From Gilliamella apicola (GTDB taxonomy: Bacteria > Pseudomonadota > Gammaproteobacteria > Enterobacterales > Orbaceae): a DNA stretch of 64,000 bases. Positions 9,103 to 19,353 of this stretch are shown piece after piece. The DNA is taken from NCBI RefSeq assembly GCF_003202915.1, contig NZ_QGLP01000005.1, positions 660,721-724,720 of the forward strand, read 5' to 3'. A program made the position numbers and the translations under genes. The notes beneath the pieces are model-generated. The model was not told the DNA's origin. It saw only the letters and a program-made list of their open reading frames with translations, and did no database searches. The first letter of the stretch is position 1; each line of letters begins with the position of its first letter.

Positions 9103-9747
9103 TTACCAATATTTAGCGATCTGCTCTCTTAATGCTTGCGCCGTTTTATTACCATTTTCATTTGCTAATGCGCGACCAGCAATGAAAGCTTTAGTTTTAA
9201 TACCAGCAAACAAATGAATATCTTCTGGTACTATCCCACCGGTAATAGATAGCTCAAGACCTAAATCCGAAAGTTGACGCATTTTAACAAGATCTGCTTC
9301 CCCCCAACCTACGCCAGCTAGCTCGGCATCACGAGAACGATGATAAATAGCCTGTTTAATCCCCAATTTCCGCCATGCTTTAGCATCTTCAAGTGTCCAA
9401 TGACCATATAATTCGATCTGAATTTCGCCATTAAATTCGTCAGCTACTTTTTTACATGCTTCAATGGTAGCTATATGCGCTGCAGCTGAAACCGTTAACC
9501 AGTTAGCCCCAGCTGAAAAAGCCATTTTAGCTAATATCGCTCCGCCATCAGTTGTTTTTAAATCACAGACTAATATATGATTAGGATATAGTTTTCTTAA
9601 ATTTTTAACACTTTCTATTCCGGCACCAAAAGCGAGAATAGTGCCAACTTCGATAATATCAACAAATCCTGAAACATTTTTTGCTACCTCCAATGCTGAG
9701 GTTAATTCAGTTTGATCTAAAGCAATTTGTAGTTTTGGTGTTGTCAT
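9103..9747 (-). CDS. ulaD: 3-keto-L-gulonate-6-phosphate decarboxylase UlaD
   Basis: A 214-residue enzyme of the orotidine-phosphate-decarboxylase suprafamily; E. coli UlaD is 216. It decarboxylates 3-keto-L-gulonate-6-P to L-xylulose-5-P using Mg2+. The active-site strand VCDLKTTDGG, the start ALDQTEL with metal- and substrate-binding acids, and the C-terminal phosphate-binding segments SITGGI and IAGRAL are present. It lies between ulaF and ulaE. Confidence 0.95.
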   Translation of the reverse strand: MTTPKLQIALDQTELTSALEVAKNVSGFVDIIEVGTILAFGAGIESVKNLRKLYPNHILVCDLKTTDGGAILAKMAFSAGANWLTVSAAAHIATIEACKKVADEFNGEIQIELYGHWTLEDAKAWRKLGIKQAIYHRSRDAELAGVGWGEADLVKMRQLSDLGLELSITGGIVPEDIHLFAGIKTKAFIAGRALANENGNKTAQALREQIAKYW

Positions 9748-9767
9748 GTTGGTTTCCTTATCTAATT

Positions 9768-10463
9768 TTATTTTTGACCATAATAAGCATTAGCACCATG
9801 TTTGCGAAAATAGTGCTTATCGGATAATGTTTGTTGAATTTTGATGGTTTGATTAAGTTGTCGAGTTGAAATTGCCATCATTGCGACTTCTTCAAGTACC
9901 ACGGCATTGTGTACCGCATTTAAGGCATTTTTACCCCAACAAAATGGCGCATGACCAGAAACAATAACGCCAGGCATCGCCATAGGATCAATACCACGAT
10001 GTTTAAATTCCTCGATAATAACTAATCCGGTATTTTTTTCGTAATCTGTGGCGATTTCACTATCAGTTAATCTGCGGGTACAAGGTACATCACCATAAAA
10101 ATAGTCAGCATGAGTGGTACCTAATGCAGGAATATCCAATTCTGCCTGTGCCCAAACCGTTGCATAGCGAGAATGGGTATGCACAATTCCGCCAATATTT
10201 GCAAAGGCCTTGTAGAGTTCAAGATGAGTTGCGGTATCACTAGAGGGATTAAGTTTGCCTTCGACAATTTCACCGGTTAATGAAACCACAACAATATCAT
10301 CTATGGTCATATCACTGTACTCAACCCCAGATGGTTTAATGGCAATGACCCCCTTTGCACGATCAACTTCCGATACATTTCCCCATGTAAAGGTGACTAA
10401 ATTATATTGTGGTAGCAATAAATTAGCCTGTAGTACGCGTTCTTTTAATGCTTGAAACATCAT
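9768..10463 (-). CDS. ulaF: L-ribulose-5-phosphate 4-epimerase UlaF
   Basis: A 231-residue class II aldolase/epimerase that makes D-xylulose-5-P for the pentose phosphate pathway. The phosphate-binding GNVSEVD and KPSGV segments, the zinc ligand pair in [12 protein letters not shown] and a third zinc ligand near SGHAPFCWG are visible. The ulaC stop directly abuts an ATGATG pair, and a GGAGG ribosome site lies inside the last codons of ulaC, so translation is coupled and either ATG may serve as start. Confidence 0.95.
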   Translation of the reverse strand: MMFQALKERVLQANLLLPQYNLVTFTWGNVSEVDRAKGVIAIKPSGVEYSDMTIDDIVVVSLTGEIVEGKLNPSSDTATHLELYKAFANIGGIVHTHSRYATVWAQAELDIPALGTTHADYFYGDVPCTRRLTDSEIATDYEKNTGLVIIEEFKHRGIDPMAMPGVIVSGHAPFCWGKNALNAVHNAVVLEEVAMMAISTRQLNQTIKIQQTLSDKHYFRKHGANAYYGQK

Positions 10464-10937
10464 TTAGCCTCCATTTAGCGCGCGATCGATAACCGCATAA
10501 ACATCTTCTTTGCTGTTACAGCGTCTCAATTTATCCAGATCAACACCTGTCTCACTATTTTCATCATCTAAAATTTGAGTCACTTCCATTAATCCTTCCA
10601 TATGCTGATCAGAAGTACTGCCGGCGAGGGTAACTAGGACATCAACCGGATCTGCTTCCCCGTCAAAATAAACAGGTTTTTTCAAAGTTACTAATGCAAA
10701 AGCCGTACGGTTAACGCCATCTTCTGGTCGCGCATGTGGCATGGCTAGATTAGGTGCAATAATGATATAAGGCCCCATGGTTTTAACGCATTGAATGATG
10801 GCATCATAATAACGAGGCTCAATTGCTTTAGACGCAACTAGCATATCTGTTCCTAGCTTAACCGCGTCTTGCCAATTTGTAGCTTCTGCTTTAAGTAAAA
10901 TAGAGTTATTTTCAATTAATGATTCTTTGAAAGCCAT
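10464..10937 (-). CDS. ulaC: Ascorbate PTS EIIA component UlaC
   Basis: A 157-residue EIIA of the mannitol/fructose-like fold; E. coli UlaC is about 154. The phosphorylated His is in NLAMPHARPEDGV (about residue 70). It takes phosphate from HPr and passes it to the IIB domain of the upstream permease. A GGAG ribosome site precedes the start, 25 bases after the permease gene. Confidence 0.94.
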   Translation of the reverse strand: MAFKESLIENNSILLKAEATNWQDAVKLGTDMLVASKAIEPRYYDAIIQCVKTMGPYIIIAPNLAMPHARPEDGVNRTAFALVTLKKPVYFDGEADPVDVLVTLAGSTSDQHMEGLMEVTQILDDENSETGVDLDKLRRCNSKEDVYAVIDRALNGG

Positions 10938-10962
10938 TGTAGGACTCCTTTAAATATTCTGC

Positions 10963-12726
10963 TTATTTACCATTCACTTTATTGATAAGCTCAATAAGTT
11001 CATCGCCGAAAGTTTGAGGATTTAACATGTTTTGTACACCTAATGCATGTTGTCCTTCGTTAACCTCAATTTCATGAATCAAATGTTTAGAAGCAACGAT
11101 GATGTCGACATTAGGTAGTTTTGATTTGTAATCCGTGACTGCGCATGAATCCATGACATTTGCGATACCTTTTTTATCTAAATAATTGGCAATTTTCATC
11201 TTCATCATCATTGACGATCCCTGACCACTACCACAAACAGCAAGAATACGAATCGGTTGACCTTCACTAATTGCGACTTCCTCCATTTTTTCAACTACTG
11301 CTTCATTAACATCATCATGAATATCATTGGCCGGTTGTTGTTTTTGTAAGGCTTCTTCTGCTCGCAGTGATTTAGCTGCAAATAACATATAGACCAGAGA
11401 TAACGCAATCAAGACATAGATAAACAGATGAGAGAAAGATAAACCTTGTAAAATCGGCGGGAATAAGATTGCCCAATCAGCCATTCCCATCCAAGAATCA
11501 ATTGGCGTACCATTTTGGGCGAAAATATTAATTACCCAAGCTGAACCAAGAACCTCAACCATTCCCATAACGAAACAGAGTTTCATTACCGCTTTCCATC
11601 CACCATAATGATTAGCAAATACGCCAATGGTGGCATTAGAGAAAAACATAGGAATAAAACCAGGGATGATCATGATTGGCGATTTAAATACCAGTAATAG
11701 CGCTATTGCTAAAAATTGACCTAATGCCCCCCAAATAAAACCAAATACCATGGCATTAGGTGAAAAAGCATAAATAGCCGCACAATCGATAGCCAGCACT
11801 GCATTTGGTATTAATTTTTCAGAAATTCCTTTAAATGCTTCTGACAACTCCGCCACAAACATTCTTACACCACCAACAATAACTTGGATGGCTACGGCAA
11901 ATTTAAGTCCGGTTTCGAAAATGTAGATAGTCCAATGGGTCGACCCCGCCATTGTTTGTAAATTATCTAGACCAAAAGAGATAAGTATAATACCGAAGAA
12001 GATTGTCATCACGATCGTTGTGGCGGCAATACTATCATGGAAAATATGTAACCATTTTGGTAATTTTAAATTATCTACTGAATCATTTTTATCACCCAAT
12101 TTTGGCGCTAATTTCACCGCAATCCATGAGCCAAGCTGCTGTTGGTGACCAATTGAAAAACCCGCACCGCCAGTTACCGCTTCTGTCGGTTTAAACATCA
12201 TATTTGAAAAGATTCCCCAATATAATGCCGTAATTATTGCTGAGTAGATAATGGTTTCCCACATGCTATAACCAAACAGGAAGTAGAAAAGTGCTATTAA
12301 ACCAACCTGTTGAAACATAATATGACCGGTCAACATGATGGTTCTAATTCCGGTAAAACGCCTAAAGATAACCAGTAAAATATTAATCGCTAATGCAAGC
12401 AATACAGCATAACCAACCCATGAATATTGCTCACCCATCCCCTTTTCGACAGCTACCATTGAAGCGTAAGTATCGATAATCGATCCTGTTATACCATGAT
12501 ATTCGGAAAGTTTAGCAATAACGGGTTTGAATGTTGAAACTAAAACACCTGAACCAACTTGTAATAGCATGAATCCAACAATGGTTTTAATCGTTCCTTT
12601 TAAAATCGTGGTGATATCTTTTCTTAAAAGACAATAACCTAGCAAGGTAACTAAGCCTAGTAATAATGGTGCCTTCGTCATAACCTGACTATAAAAGATA
12701 TAAAATATATTATAAATTACTTCCAT
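10963..12726 (-). CDS. ulaA: Ascorbate PTS permease, fused EIIC-EIIB (UlaA-UlaB)
   Basis: A 587-residue protein. Residues about 1-450 are the multi-spanning UlaA EIIC channel for L-ascorbate. After an acidic linker (about 455-490, ending near [10 protein letters not shown]) the last 95 residues are an UlaB EIIB domain with the phosphocysteine loop [10 protein letters not shown]. In E. coli UlaA (465 residues) and UlaB (101 residues) are separate proteins; here no stop separates them. The fusion makes EIIA-to-EIIB-to-EIIC phosphotransfer partly intramolecular. It is the first gene of the operon, transcribed away from ulaR. Confidence 0.95.
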   Translation of the reverse strand: MEVIYNIFYIFYSQVMTKAPLLLGLVTLLGYCLLRKDITTILKGTIKTIVGFMLLQVGSGVLVSTFKPVIAKLSEYHGITGSIIDTYASMVAVEKGMGEQYSWVGYAVLLALAINILLVIFRRFTGIRTIMLTGHIMFQQVGLIALFYFLFGYSMWETIIYSAIITALYWGIFSNMMFKPTEAVTGGAGFSIGHQQQLGSWIAVKLAPKLGDKNDSVDNLKLPKWLHIFHDSIAATTIVMTIFFGIILISFGLDNLQTMAGSTHWTIYIFETGLKFAVAIQVIVGGVRMFVAELSEAFKGISEKLIPNAVLAIDCAAIYAFSPNAMVFGFIWGALGQFLAIALLLVFKSPIMIIPGFIPMFFSNATIGVFANHYGGWKAVMKLCFVMGMVEVLGSAWVINIFAQNGTPIDSWMGMADWAILFPPILQGLSFSHLFIYVLIALSLVYMLFAAKSLRAEEALQKQQPANDIHDDVNEAVVEKMEEVAISEGQPIRILAVCGSGQGSSMMMKMKIANYLDKKGIANVMDSCAVTDYKSKLPNVDIIVASKHLIHEIEVNEGQHALGVQNMLNPQTFGDELIELINKVNGK

Positions 12727-12758
12727 ATGTCCCTCTCATTGATTGTTGACAACTTTAG

Positions 12759-12774
12759 ATAGCGTTAGCGCTAT
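12759..12774. repeat. Inverted repeat ATAGCG-N4-CGCTAT near ulaA
   Basis: A perfect 6-bp palindrome with a 4-nt centre lies 33 bases before the ulaA ATG. It could be a UlaR operator at the start of the transcript or an mRNA hairpin in the leader. Confidence 0.4.
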
Positions 12775-12904
12775 AGCATGGAGACATCAACCCCACTTAA
12801 TGTCATTTGTATAATTACTCATCTCGCAAAAACGAATTGATGGAACTTTTGCTCATTTAGCGTTATTCAAATCAGAGAAATGAATAACTACTGCTATATT
12901 CCAC

Positions 12905-12942
12905 AATCACAAATAATCACTCAATGATTGTTTATGATTATT
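12905..12942. promoter_or_regulatory. Candidate UlaR operator with 10-bp phased half-sites
   Basis: AATCAC occurs at 12905-12910 and again at 12915-12920. The inverted form GATT recurs at 12926-12929 and 12936-12939. The outer arms AATAATCA (12912-12919) and TGATTATT (12935-12942) form a perfect 8-bp inverted repeat. Ten-base spacing on one DNA face suits a multimeric DeoR-family repressor, but no UlaR consensus was used to define it. Confidence 0.4.
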
Positions 12943-12982
12943 TTGACGAGGATCACTTTTCTTATGTTATTATCCAAACAAT

Positions 12983-12998
12983 TGTGACTTTCATCACA
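12983..12998. promoter_or_regulatory. Perfect CRP-cAMP binding site
   Basis: TGTGA-CTTTCA-TCACA matches the CRP core palindrome at all ten conserved positions, flanked by A/T on both sides. It lies between the divergent ula promoters and implies catabolite control of ascorbate use. Confidence 0.85.
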
Positions 12999-13043
12999 TT
13001 TTGATAAAAAAACGCAAGTAAAACTTGAAAATATAACTATTAT

Positions 13044-13056
13044 TATCAATAAATTG
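13044..13056 (+). promoter_or_regulatory. IHF consensus site
   Basis: TATCAA-TAAA-TTG fits the IHF consensus WATCAA-N4-TTR exactly. It sits about 55 bases from the CRP site and 45 before the ulaR -10, so a bend here could bring distant operators together, as known for E. coli ula. Confidence 0.55.
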
Positions 13057-13088
13057 TAGTGACAAGTTAAGATTATTGATTTAAACGA

Positions 13089-13117
13089 TTGACAAATAAA
13101 TAAATGAAAATTAATAT
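13089..13117 (+). promoter_or_regulatory. Promoter of ulaR-ulaG
   Basis: TTGACA (13089-13094, 6 of 6) is followed after 17 bases by TAATAT (13112-13117, 4 of 6), about 45 bases before the ulaR ATG. A GAGG ribosome site precedes the ATG. Confidence 0.65.
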
Positions 13118-13162
13118 CATTTTCAATCATAAAAAATCATATTTACTTAATAAGAGGCAATA

Positions 13163-13924
13163 ATGAACGAAATATCACGACATAATGAAATTGTAGCGAT
13201 GGTTAATGATCGAGGAATGGTAAGAGTCACTGAACTAGTTTCCTATTTTTCAATATCACCAGCCACGGCTCGTCGAGATATTACCAAGCTCGATCAAGAT
13301 GGAAGAGTAAAAAAAGTTCGCAATGGTATTATGCGGATTGAAGTTGCAAAACCCATTTGGGCGCCGATAGGCAATAACAATACCGATCATTATCATGAAA
13401 AAGCACGCATTGCGATTAGAGCAGCCAAATTATGTGGAAGTGATGAAAATATCGTGATTAATTGTGGTTCTACAGCATTTCTGTTAGGTCGTGAACTTTG
13501 TGGCAAGAATGTTTCAATCATCACCAACTATTTTCCATTAGCGTGTTACTTGATTGAACATGATCATGAAAACGTCATCATTATGGGAGGGTTATATAAC
13601 AAAACACAAAATATTATTCTCAACCCAATCGCTAACATAACTGATTCTTATGCAGGTAAATGGATGTTTACCAGTGGTAAAACCTTAACGCCTAATGGAC
13701 TGTATAAAAATGAAATATTAGGTGCGGTAGCAGAACAACAAATACTTGAGAAAATTGAGAAATTAGTCGTTGTTGTTGATAGTTCTAAGATAAATACCAA
13801 AGCAAATTCTGGCATGCTTTTTTGCCCGATTACTAAAATTGATATTTTAATAACTGGTAAACAAGCGAATAAGGAAATAATTGAAAGCATAAAGGAACAA
13901 GGCACAGAAGTGATTTTAGTTTAA
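13163..13924 (+). CDS. ulaR: DeoR-family transcriptional repressor UlaR
   Basis: A 253-residue regulator of the ascorbate regulon. The N-terminal winged helix-turn-helix (about residues 5-60, with VTELVSYFSISPATARRDI) is the DeoR-type reader head. The C-terminal part is the DeoR sensor domain, with VINCGSTAFLLGREL and VVVDSSKI, which binds a sugar phosphate (L-ascorbate-6-P in E. coli). It heads a two-gene operon with ulaG and diverges from ulaA. Confidence 0.93.
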   Translation: MNEISRHNEIVAMVNDRGMVRVTELVSYFSISPATARRDITKLDQDGRVKKVRNGIMRIEVAKPIWAPIGNNNTDHYHEKARIAIRAAKLCGSDENIVINCGSTAFLLGRELCGKNVSIITNYFPLACYLIEHDHENVIIMGGLYNKTQNIILNPIANITDSYAGKWMFTSGKTLTPNGLYKNEILGAVAEQQILEKIEKLVVVVDSSKINTKANSGMLFCPITKIDILITGKQANKEIIESIKEQGTEVILV

Positions 13925-13950
13925 TAATTAAATTGTAAAAGGAACAAAGT

Positions 13951-15018
13951 ATGAGTAAAGTAAACGAAATTACCAGAGAATCTTGGATATTAAATACCTT
14001 TCCTGAATGGGGAACGTGGCTTAATGAAGAAATAGAAACAACAGAGGTTAAACCTAATACGTTTACGATGTGGTGGCTTGCTTGTACCGGAATTTGGTTA
14101 AAATCAGCAGGTAATACAAATATCTCTGTCGATTTTTGGTGTGGTACAGGTAAAAAAACTCACGCAAATCCATTGATGAATAAACAACATCAAATGATGC
14201 GAATGGGTGGCGTGCGTGAATTACAACCAAATCTTAGAACTAGCCCATTTGTTCTTGATCCTTTTGCAATCAAAGAGATTGATGCGGTAATGGCAACCCA
14301 TGATCATGCTGATCATATTGATGTCAATGTTGCGGCAGCAGTCATTCAAAACTGCTCACCAAAAGTCAAATTCATTGGTCCTAAAGCCTGTGTTGAATTA
14401 TGGAAAAATTGGGGGGTTCCTGAAGATCGCTGTATCGTTGCCAAAGTAGGTGAAACTATTCAAGTTGGTGATATTACCATTCGCGTTTTAGACTCTTTTG
14501 ATAGAACTTCATTAGTCACTTTACCGAAAGGTGTTTCTTCCACCGATAAATCAATATTAGATGGTATGGATGATCGTGCGGTTAACTATTTATTCGAAAC
14601 CTCTGGCGGATCACTCTATCATTCTGGCGATTCTCACTACTCTAATTATTATGCCAAACATGGTAATGATCATAAAATCGATGTTGCTTTGTTATCTTAT
14701 GGCGAGAACCCGCGCGGCGTAACCGATAAAATGACTTCATCAGATATTTTGCGTGCGGCAGAATCGTTAAATACCAAAGTAGTGATTCCATTCCACCACG
14801 ATATATGGGCCAATTTCCAAAGTGATCCCCGAGAAATAGAAGTCCTTTGGCAAATGAAAAAGGATCGTCTGGAATATCAATTTACGCCATTCTTCTGGCA
14901 AGTTGGTGGCAAATATACTTATCCAACCGATAAAAACAAAATGCACTATCAACACTATCGTGGATTTAGAGATATCTTTACTGATGAACCTGAATTGCCA
15001 TACCGTTCATTCTTGTAA
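13951..15018 (+). CDS. ulaG: L-ascorbate-6-phosphate lactonase UlaG
   Basis: A 355-residue metallo-beta-lactamase-fold lactonase (354 in E. coli) that opens L-ascorbate-6-P to 3-keto-L-gulonate-6-P, the substrate of UlaD. The metal motif THDHADHID (about residues 111-119), the Asp/His in [12 protein letters not shown] and the late His pair in VIPFHHDIW are present. It follows ulaR by 26 bases with an AAGGA ribosome site, and ends at a strong terminator. Confidence 0.96.
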   Translation: MSKVNEITRESWILNTFPEWGTWLNEEIETTEVKPNTFTMWWLACTGIWLKSAGNTNISVDFWCGTGKKTHANPLMNKQHQMMRMGGVRELQPNLRTSPFVLDPFAIKEIDAVMATHDHADHIDVNVAAAVIQNCSPKVKFIGPKACVELWKNWGVPEDRCIVAKVGETIQVGDITIRVLDSFDRTSLVTLPKGVSSTDKSILDGMDDRAVNYLFETSGGSLYHSGDSHYSNYYAKHGNDHKIDVALLSYGENPRGVTDKMTSSDILRAAESLNTKVVIPFHHDIWANFQSDPREIEVLWQMKKDRLEYQFTPFFWQVGGKYTYPTDKNKMHYQHYRGFRDIFTDEPELPYRSFL

Positions 15019-15037
15019 AGTAAAAAGATAAAGCAAG

Positions 15038-15069
15038 CGGACTTTGAATAATCTCAAAGTCCGTTTTTT
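15038..15069 (+). terminator. Rho-independent terminator after ulaG
   Basis: A 10-bp perfect stem CGGACTTTGA/TCAAAGTCCG with a 6-nt loop is followed by six T. Confidence 0.92.
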
Positions 15070-15126
15070 GTTTGTAGTGCAATCCGCTAATTGATTTTAA
15101 GCCAAACTAAGCAATTAGTCATACAG

Positions 15127-17220
15127 CTAGGCATTTATATATTTCTGTCTTTCTGGCAACCAGCATTCAATAAGTTGTTGCGCAGACTCTGGATAATCTT
15201 GTTGAATATAATATGAGGCTTGTTGGACGTCGCTAATTAAATGTTGATCACGAATTAAATCAACCACTTTAAAGTTGGCTACTCCCATTTGTCTGGTACC
15301 TAAAATTTCGCCACTTCCTCTGATTTCAAGGTCTTTTTGCGCAATAACAAAACCATCGCTACTCTCGCGCATCACTTTCATCCGCTGTTGAGCGATTTTA
15401 CTCAGTGGCGCTTGATACATTAAGACACAATATGAAATGGCACTACCTCGACCAACTCGCCCTCGTAATTGATGTAATTGCGAAAGCCCTAATCGTTCAG
15501 CATTCTCAATAATCATTAAGCTTGCATTTGGCACATCAACCCCGACTTCAATAACGGTTGTTGCAACTAAAAGTTGTGTTTCACCTGATTTAAACGCTTT
15601 CATAACAGCTTGTTTTTCTTCCGATTTCATTTTGCCATGGACTAAAGCGATCTTTAAATGAGGCAATAATAGTCGCAATTCTTCAACCAACATTTCAGCA
15701 GCTTGCGCATCTAGCGTTTCAGACTCTTCAACTAACGTACAAACCCAATAAACCTGACGATTATTAAGACAAGCATTATTCACTTTTTCAATAATTTCAT
15801 CTCGACGTGAATTAGGTATAACAATAGTTGTTACTGGGGTTCGTCCGGGGGGTAACTCATCAATGATTGATACATCTAAATCAGCATAAACCGTCATTGC
15901 TAAGGTTCTTGGAATTGGTGTTGCCGTCATAATCAATTGATGAGGATGAAATTCATCTTTAGCACCTTTTTCCCAAAGACTTAATCGTTGATTTACCCCA
16001 AACCGATGCTGTTCATCAATAATGACTAATCCTAAATGGCTAAACTTAACTTTATCAACAAACACTGCATGAGTACCGATTAACATTGAAATTTCACCCA
16101 ATTCGATATCATTATAGCGTAGTTGTTTATTTTTAGCGGTTAAGCGACCAGTAAGTAACTCAACCTTTATCCCAAGTGGCTCAAACCATTGACAAAAATT
16201 ATGAAAATGTTGCTCGGCTAATATTTCAGTTGGTGCCATTAAGACGACTTGTTGTTTATTTTCAATAGCATTTAAAGCTGCCAACGCGGCAACTAAGGTT
16301 TTACCCGACCCTACATCGCCTTGGACTAATCGCATCATTGGCACTGATTTTGCCATATCTTGATAGATATCCTGCACCACTCTTTTTTGCGCCTTGGTCG
16401 GTTCAAATGGTAATGCAGCAAGAAAAGGCTGAGTATAACGTTGAGTAACATGCATTGGGTAAGAATGTTGTCTTTGATTATCAAACTTAATCAGCAACAT
16501 ACTTAAATGATAAGCAAGTAACTCTTCTAAAACAAATCGCTTTATTGCCTGATGCTCTCCAGCAATTAACTGCTCGATATCGGTGGTTAATGAAGGATTA
16601 TGAACAATGTCTAATGATTCACAGACAGGCAAATATCTGGAACTCAATGTAGCTGGTAAAATTTCATCGGGTGGATTGCGTTTTAATAATATTAGTGCCG
16701 ATTGTATTGCTTTACGAATAACATTTTGAGTTAATCCATGGGTAGTAGAATAAATTGGCGTAAATCGCTCTTCATTGGCATCAGAAAAAGTGGAATTCGC
16801 TTCTTTTTTGGTTTGAATTTTAAATTGTGGATGAATAATTTCCGGATAATGACTACCTCTTTTTATCTCCCCGTAAGCACTCACCCATTTACCTGGCGCT
16901 AGGGAAGCCTTCATCCCCATATTGAAATGAAGAAACCGTAAAGTAGCGATACCAGAATCATCCTGAATATGACACAACAACATTTTACGTTTGGTAATGA
17001 TAATTTCACTTTTAATGATACAACCTTGAATAGTGGTTGTTTCGCCAATTGCCACCTCACCAATAGCGGAAGATGTAGTACGGTCTTCATAACGAAGCGG
17101 AAAATGTAATAACAAGTCTTGAACAGATTTAATACCTAGCTGAGAGAATTTACTTTCTAAACTAGACCCAATTCCCGCTAATTTTGCAAGTGGTATGCGG
17201 TTTAGCAAACGATCAGCCAT
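15127..17220 (-). CDS. recG: ATP-dependent DNA helicase RecG
   Basis: A 697-residue SF2 translocase that remodels stalled forks and branched DNA (693 in E. coli). The N-terminal wedge/OB domain spans about residues 1-250. The helicase core has Walker A GDVGSGKT, DEQH, ATPIPRT, and the C-terminal VGVDVPNASLM and LGLSQLHQLRGRVGRG motifs. Its start is 5 bases after the spoT stop. E. coli has trmH between spoT and recG; here that gene is missing and recG is directly coupled to spoT. Confidence 0.97.
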   Translation of the reverse strand: MADRLLNRIPLAKLAGIGSSLESKFSQLGIKSVQDLLLHFPLRYEDRTTSSAIGEVAIGETTTIQGCIIKSEIIITKRKMLLCHIQDDSGIATLRFLHFNMGMKASLAPGKWVSAYGEIKRGSHYPEIIHPQFKIQTKKEANSTFSDANEERFTPIYSTTHGLTQNVIRKAIQSALILLKRNPPDEILPATLSSRYLPVCESLDIVHNPSLTTDIEQLIAGEHQAIKRFVLEELLAYHLSMLLIKFDNQRQHSYPMHVTQRYTQPFLAALPFEPTKAQKRVVQDIYQDMAKSVPMMRLVQGDVGSGKTLVAALAALNAIENKQQVVLMAPTEILAEQHFHNFCQWFEPLGIKVELLTGRLTAKNKQLRYNDIELGEISMLIGTHAVFVDKVKFSHLGLVIIDEQHRFGVNQRLSLWEKGAKDEFHPHQLIMTATPIPRTLAMTVYADLDVSIIDELPPGRTPVTTIVIPNSRRDEIIEKVNNACLNNRQVYWVCTLVEESETLDAQAAEMLVEELRLLLPHLKIALVHGKMKSEEKQAVMKAFKSGETQLLVATTVIEVGVDVPNASLMIIENAERLGLSQLHQLRGRVGRGSAISYCVLMYQAPLSKIAQQRMKVMRESSDGFVIAQKDLEIRGSGEILGTRQMGVANFKVVDLIRDQHLISDVQQASYYIQQDYPESAQQLIECWLPERQKYINA

Positions 17221-17225
17221 AATAA

Positions 17226-19340
17226 CTAATTAATATTGCGTATCACACTCACTACATCTTGCTGGAGTGATAATTTTCGGATTAAATCATTAAGTTGTTG
17301 CGTATTTTTAACTTCAATCTGCAAAATAATGGTATATATTTGTCTATCTTTTTCTTCGGTATTCAACCATTGAATATGGGCTTTTTCATCATTAATTATA
17401 GAAAGAACATGCCCCAAAGAACCTTGATTATTGACAATATCTACCCAGATTTCCGCCACAAAAAACTGTTCAATATCGGGGGCCCATTTAAGCGAAATAA
17501 ATTTTTCAGGATTGCTTTGATAACCAGTGATATTACGACAAGATTCATGGTGAACCGTCAAACCTTTTTCCGGACTAACATGACCGATAATCGGATCATT
17601 AGGGATAGGATGGCAACATCTTGAAAAGGTTACTAATACTCCTTCACTTCCGGTTATAACTAATGTTTTATTGGCCTCAGATTCGTTAGATAAAAGTGCT
17701 TTATGTTCAAGACCTTTGACAATAAAATAGCTCATAATATTGCCAAGCCCTATTTCGGCTAGAACATCATCAAATGAGCTCAACTGAGTCAATCCTACAA
17801 TACGCTCTTTTTGATTATCAGTTAGCGAATCAATTCCGCTGGTTTTCATTAAAGCCAAATTAAGCAATTTACGCCCTAACAATATAGCATCTTCTCGTTT
17901 CAAGGTTTTTAATGCTTGACGAATACGTGATCTGGCTTTGGCACTCACCACAAAATTTAACCAACTTGCATTAGGACGACTTTCAGGGGAGGTAATAATT
18001 TCAACCGTTTGCCCATTACTTAACGGTTGAGAAAGCGGATAAGGTTTACGATCAACCATAGCACCAATACATTGGAAACCAATATCAGAATGGACGGCAT
18101 ATGCTAAATCAACTGCTGTTGACCCTTCGGGTAATTGGACGATTCGACCTTTTGGTGTAAAGACATATATCTCTTTGGGAAATAGATCTGACTTAACATT
18201 TTCAATAAATTCAAATGAATTACCCACACTCTGCTGAAGCTCTAATAAACTTTGCATCCAACGTTGAGCTTTGATTTGTGCCGTAGTGTTATTTAACTCA
18301 TCATTCTCATTATAAATCCAATGCGCAGCAACCCCCATTTCTGCCATTTGATCCATATCTTCGGTTCTTATTTGCACTTCGACCGGTGTACCATGTGGAC
18401 CAATTAATGACGAATGTAATGATTGGTAACCGTTGGCTTTGGGAATAGCAATATAATCTTTAAAGCGATTAAGTCTTGGTTTATACAGATTATGGACTAA
18501 ACCAAGCGTACGATAACAAGCATCGACATCAGCAACGACAATGCGAAAAACATAAATATCCATAATTGAATGGAAATGTTGCTCACGCAGTTGCATCTTC
18601 TGATAAATCGCATAGATATTCTTTTCAAGCGCTTCTACTTGAGCATCAATTCCTGCATCTGCTAGACGGCCTCTTATCTCAGAAAGAATTTGTTGGATCA
18701 GTTCTTTTCTGGTTCCCTGAGCAATTTTAACCACTTTTTCAAGAACTTTAGCCCGATTCGGATGCATAGCGGTAAAAGCAAGAATTTCAAGCTCAGTTTT
18801 AATATGATGAATACCCAATCGATGAGCCAAAGGCGCATAAATTTCTAAGGTTTCTTTGGCAATCCGACGACGTTTATCCGGTCGCAATGCACCAAGAGTA
18901 CGCATATTATGCGTTCTATCTGCTAACTTAATTAAAATTACACGCACATCTTCGGTCATGGCTAGAACCATTTTTCGAAAATTTTCAGCTTGGGCTTCTT
19001 GTCGATTTCTAAATTTTAACTTATCAAGTTTTGAGACACCTTCAACTAAAACAGCGACATGTTTACCAAATTTTTGGGTGATATCTTGAAAGGTGACTGG
19101 AGTATCTTCGATGGTGTCATGTAAAAGTGCCGCGATAACGGTTTCATAATCTAACCGCATTTCGGCTAAAATGGTTGCTACCGCAACCGGATGAGTAATA
19201 TAAGGTTCACCACTGGAACGGAATTGTCCATCATGCGCTTGCTTGGCAAAGAAATAGGCATCTTGAATAAATTCAACTTGTTTCGCTGGAAGATAAGATG
19301 CAACAACCTCTTTTAAGCTTTCAAAATATTGCATGGACAA
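17226..19340 (-). CDS. spoT: Bifunctional (p)ppGpp hydrolase/synthetase SpoT
   Basis: A 704-residue RelA/SpoT homologue (702 in E. coli) setting the level of the stringent alarmone. Domain order: HD hydrolase domain (about 20-200, with ALLHDTIEDTP), synthetase domain (about 230-340, with IPKANGYQSLHSSLIG and RTEDMDQMAEMG), TGS domain (about 390-450, with VFTPKGRIVQLPEGSTAVDLAYA), helical and zinc-finger-like region (CCHPIPNDPI) and a C-terminal ACT domain. The intact HD motif indicates active hydrolysis. It lies 13 bases after rpoZ, as in E. coli. Confidence 0.97.
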   Translation of the reverse strand: MSMQYFESLKEVVASYLPAKQVEFIQDAYFFAKQAHDGQFRSSGEPYITHPVAVATILAEMRLDYETVIAALLHDTIEDTPVTFQDITQKFGKHVAVLVEGVSKLDKLKFRNRQEAQAENFRKMVLAMTEDVRVILIKLADRTHNMRTLGALRPDKRRRIAKETLEIYAPLAHRLGIHHIKTELEILAFTAMHPNRAKVLEKVVKIAQGTRKELIQQILSEIRGRLADAGIDAQVEALEKNIYAIYQKMQLREQHFHSIMDIYVFRIVVADVDACYRTLGLVHNLYKPRLNRFKDYIAIPKANGYQSLHSSLIGPHGTPVEVQIRTEDMDQMAEMGVAAHWIYNENDELNNTTAQIKAQRWMQSLLELQQSVGNSFEFIENVKSDLFPKEIYVFTPKGRIVQLPEGSTAVDLAYAVHSDIGFQCIGAMVDRKPYPLSQPLSNGQTVEIITSPESRPNASWLNFVVSAKARSRIRQALKTLKREDAILLGRKLLNLALMKTSGIDSLTDNQKERIVGLTQLSSFDDVLAEIGLGNIMSYFIVKGLEHKALLSNESEANKTLVITGSEGVLVTFSRCCHPIPNDPIIGHVSPEKGLTVHHESCRNITGYQSNPEKFISLKWAPDIEQFFVAEIWVDIVNNQGSLGHVLSIINDEKAHIQWLNTEEKDRQIYTIILQIEVKNTQQLNDLIRKLSLQQDVVSVIRNIN

Positions 19341-19353
19341 TTCTCAGCAATGT

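Larger units (their letters stand above)
12727..13162. promoter_or_regulatory. Divergent ulaA/ulaR regulatory region (436 bases)
   Basis: This intergenic region separates the ulaA operon from ulaR-ulaG and holds no gene. It contains, left to right, a 6-bp inverted repeat near ulaA, a phased ATCAC/TGATT element, a perfect CRP palindrome, an IHF consensus and a consensus-like ulaR promoter. In E. coli the ula control region likewise uses CRP, IHF and UlaR. A -10/-35 pair for ulaA could not be assigned with confidence. Confidence 0.75.

Noticed and set aside
12921-13130. 69-codon open frame on - inside the ula control region
   Set aside because: It covers the CRP site, the IHF site and the ulaR promoter, and has no family resemblance.
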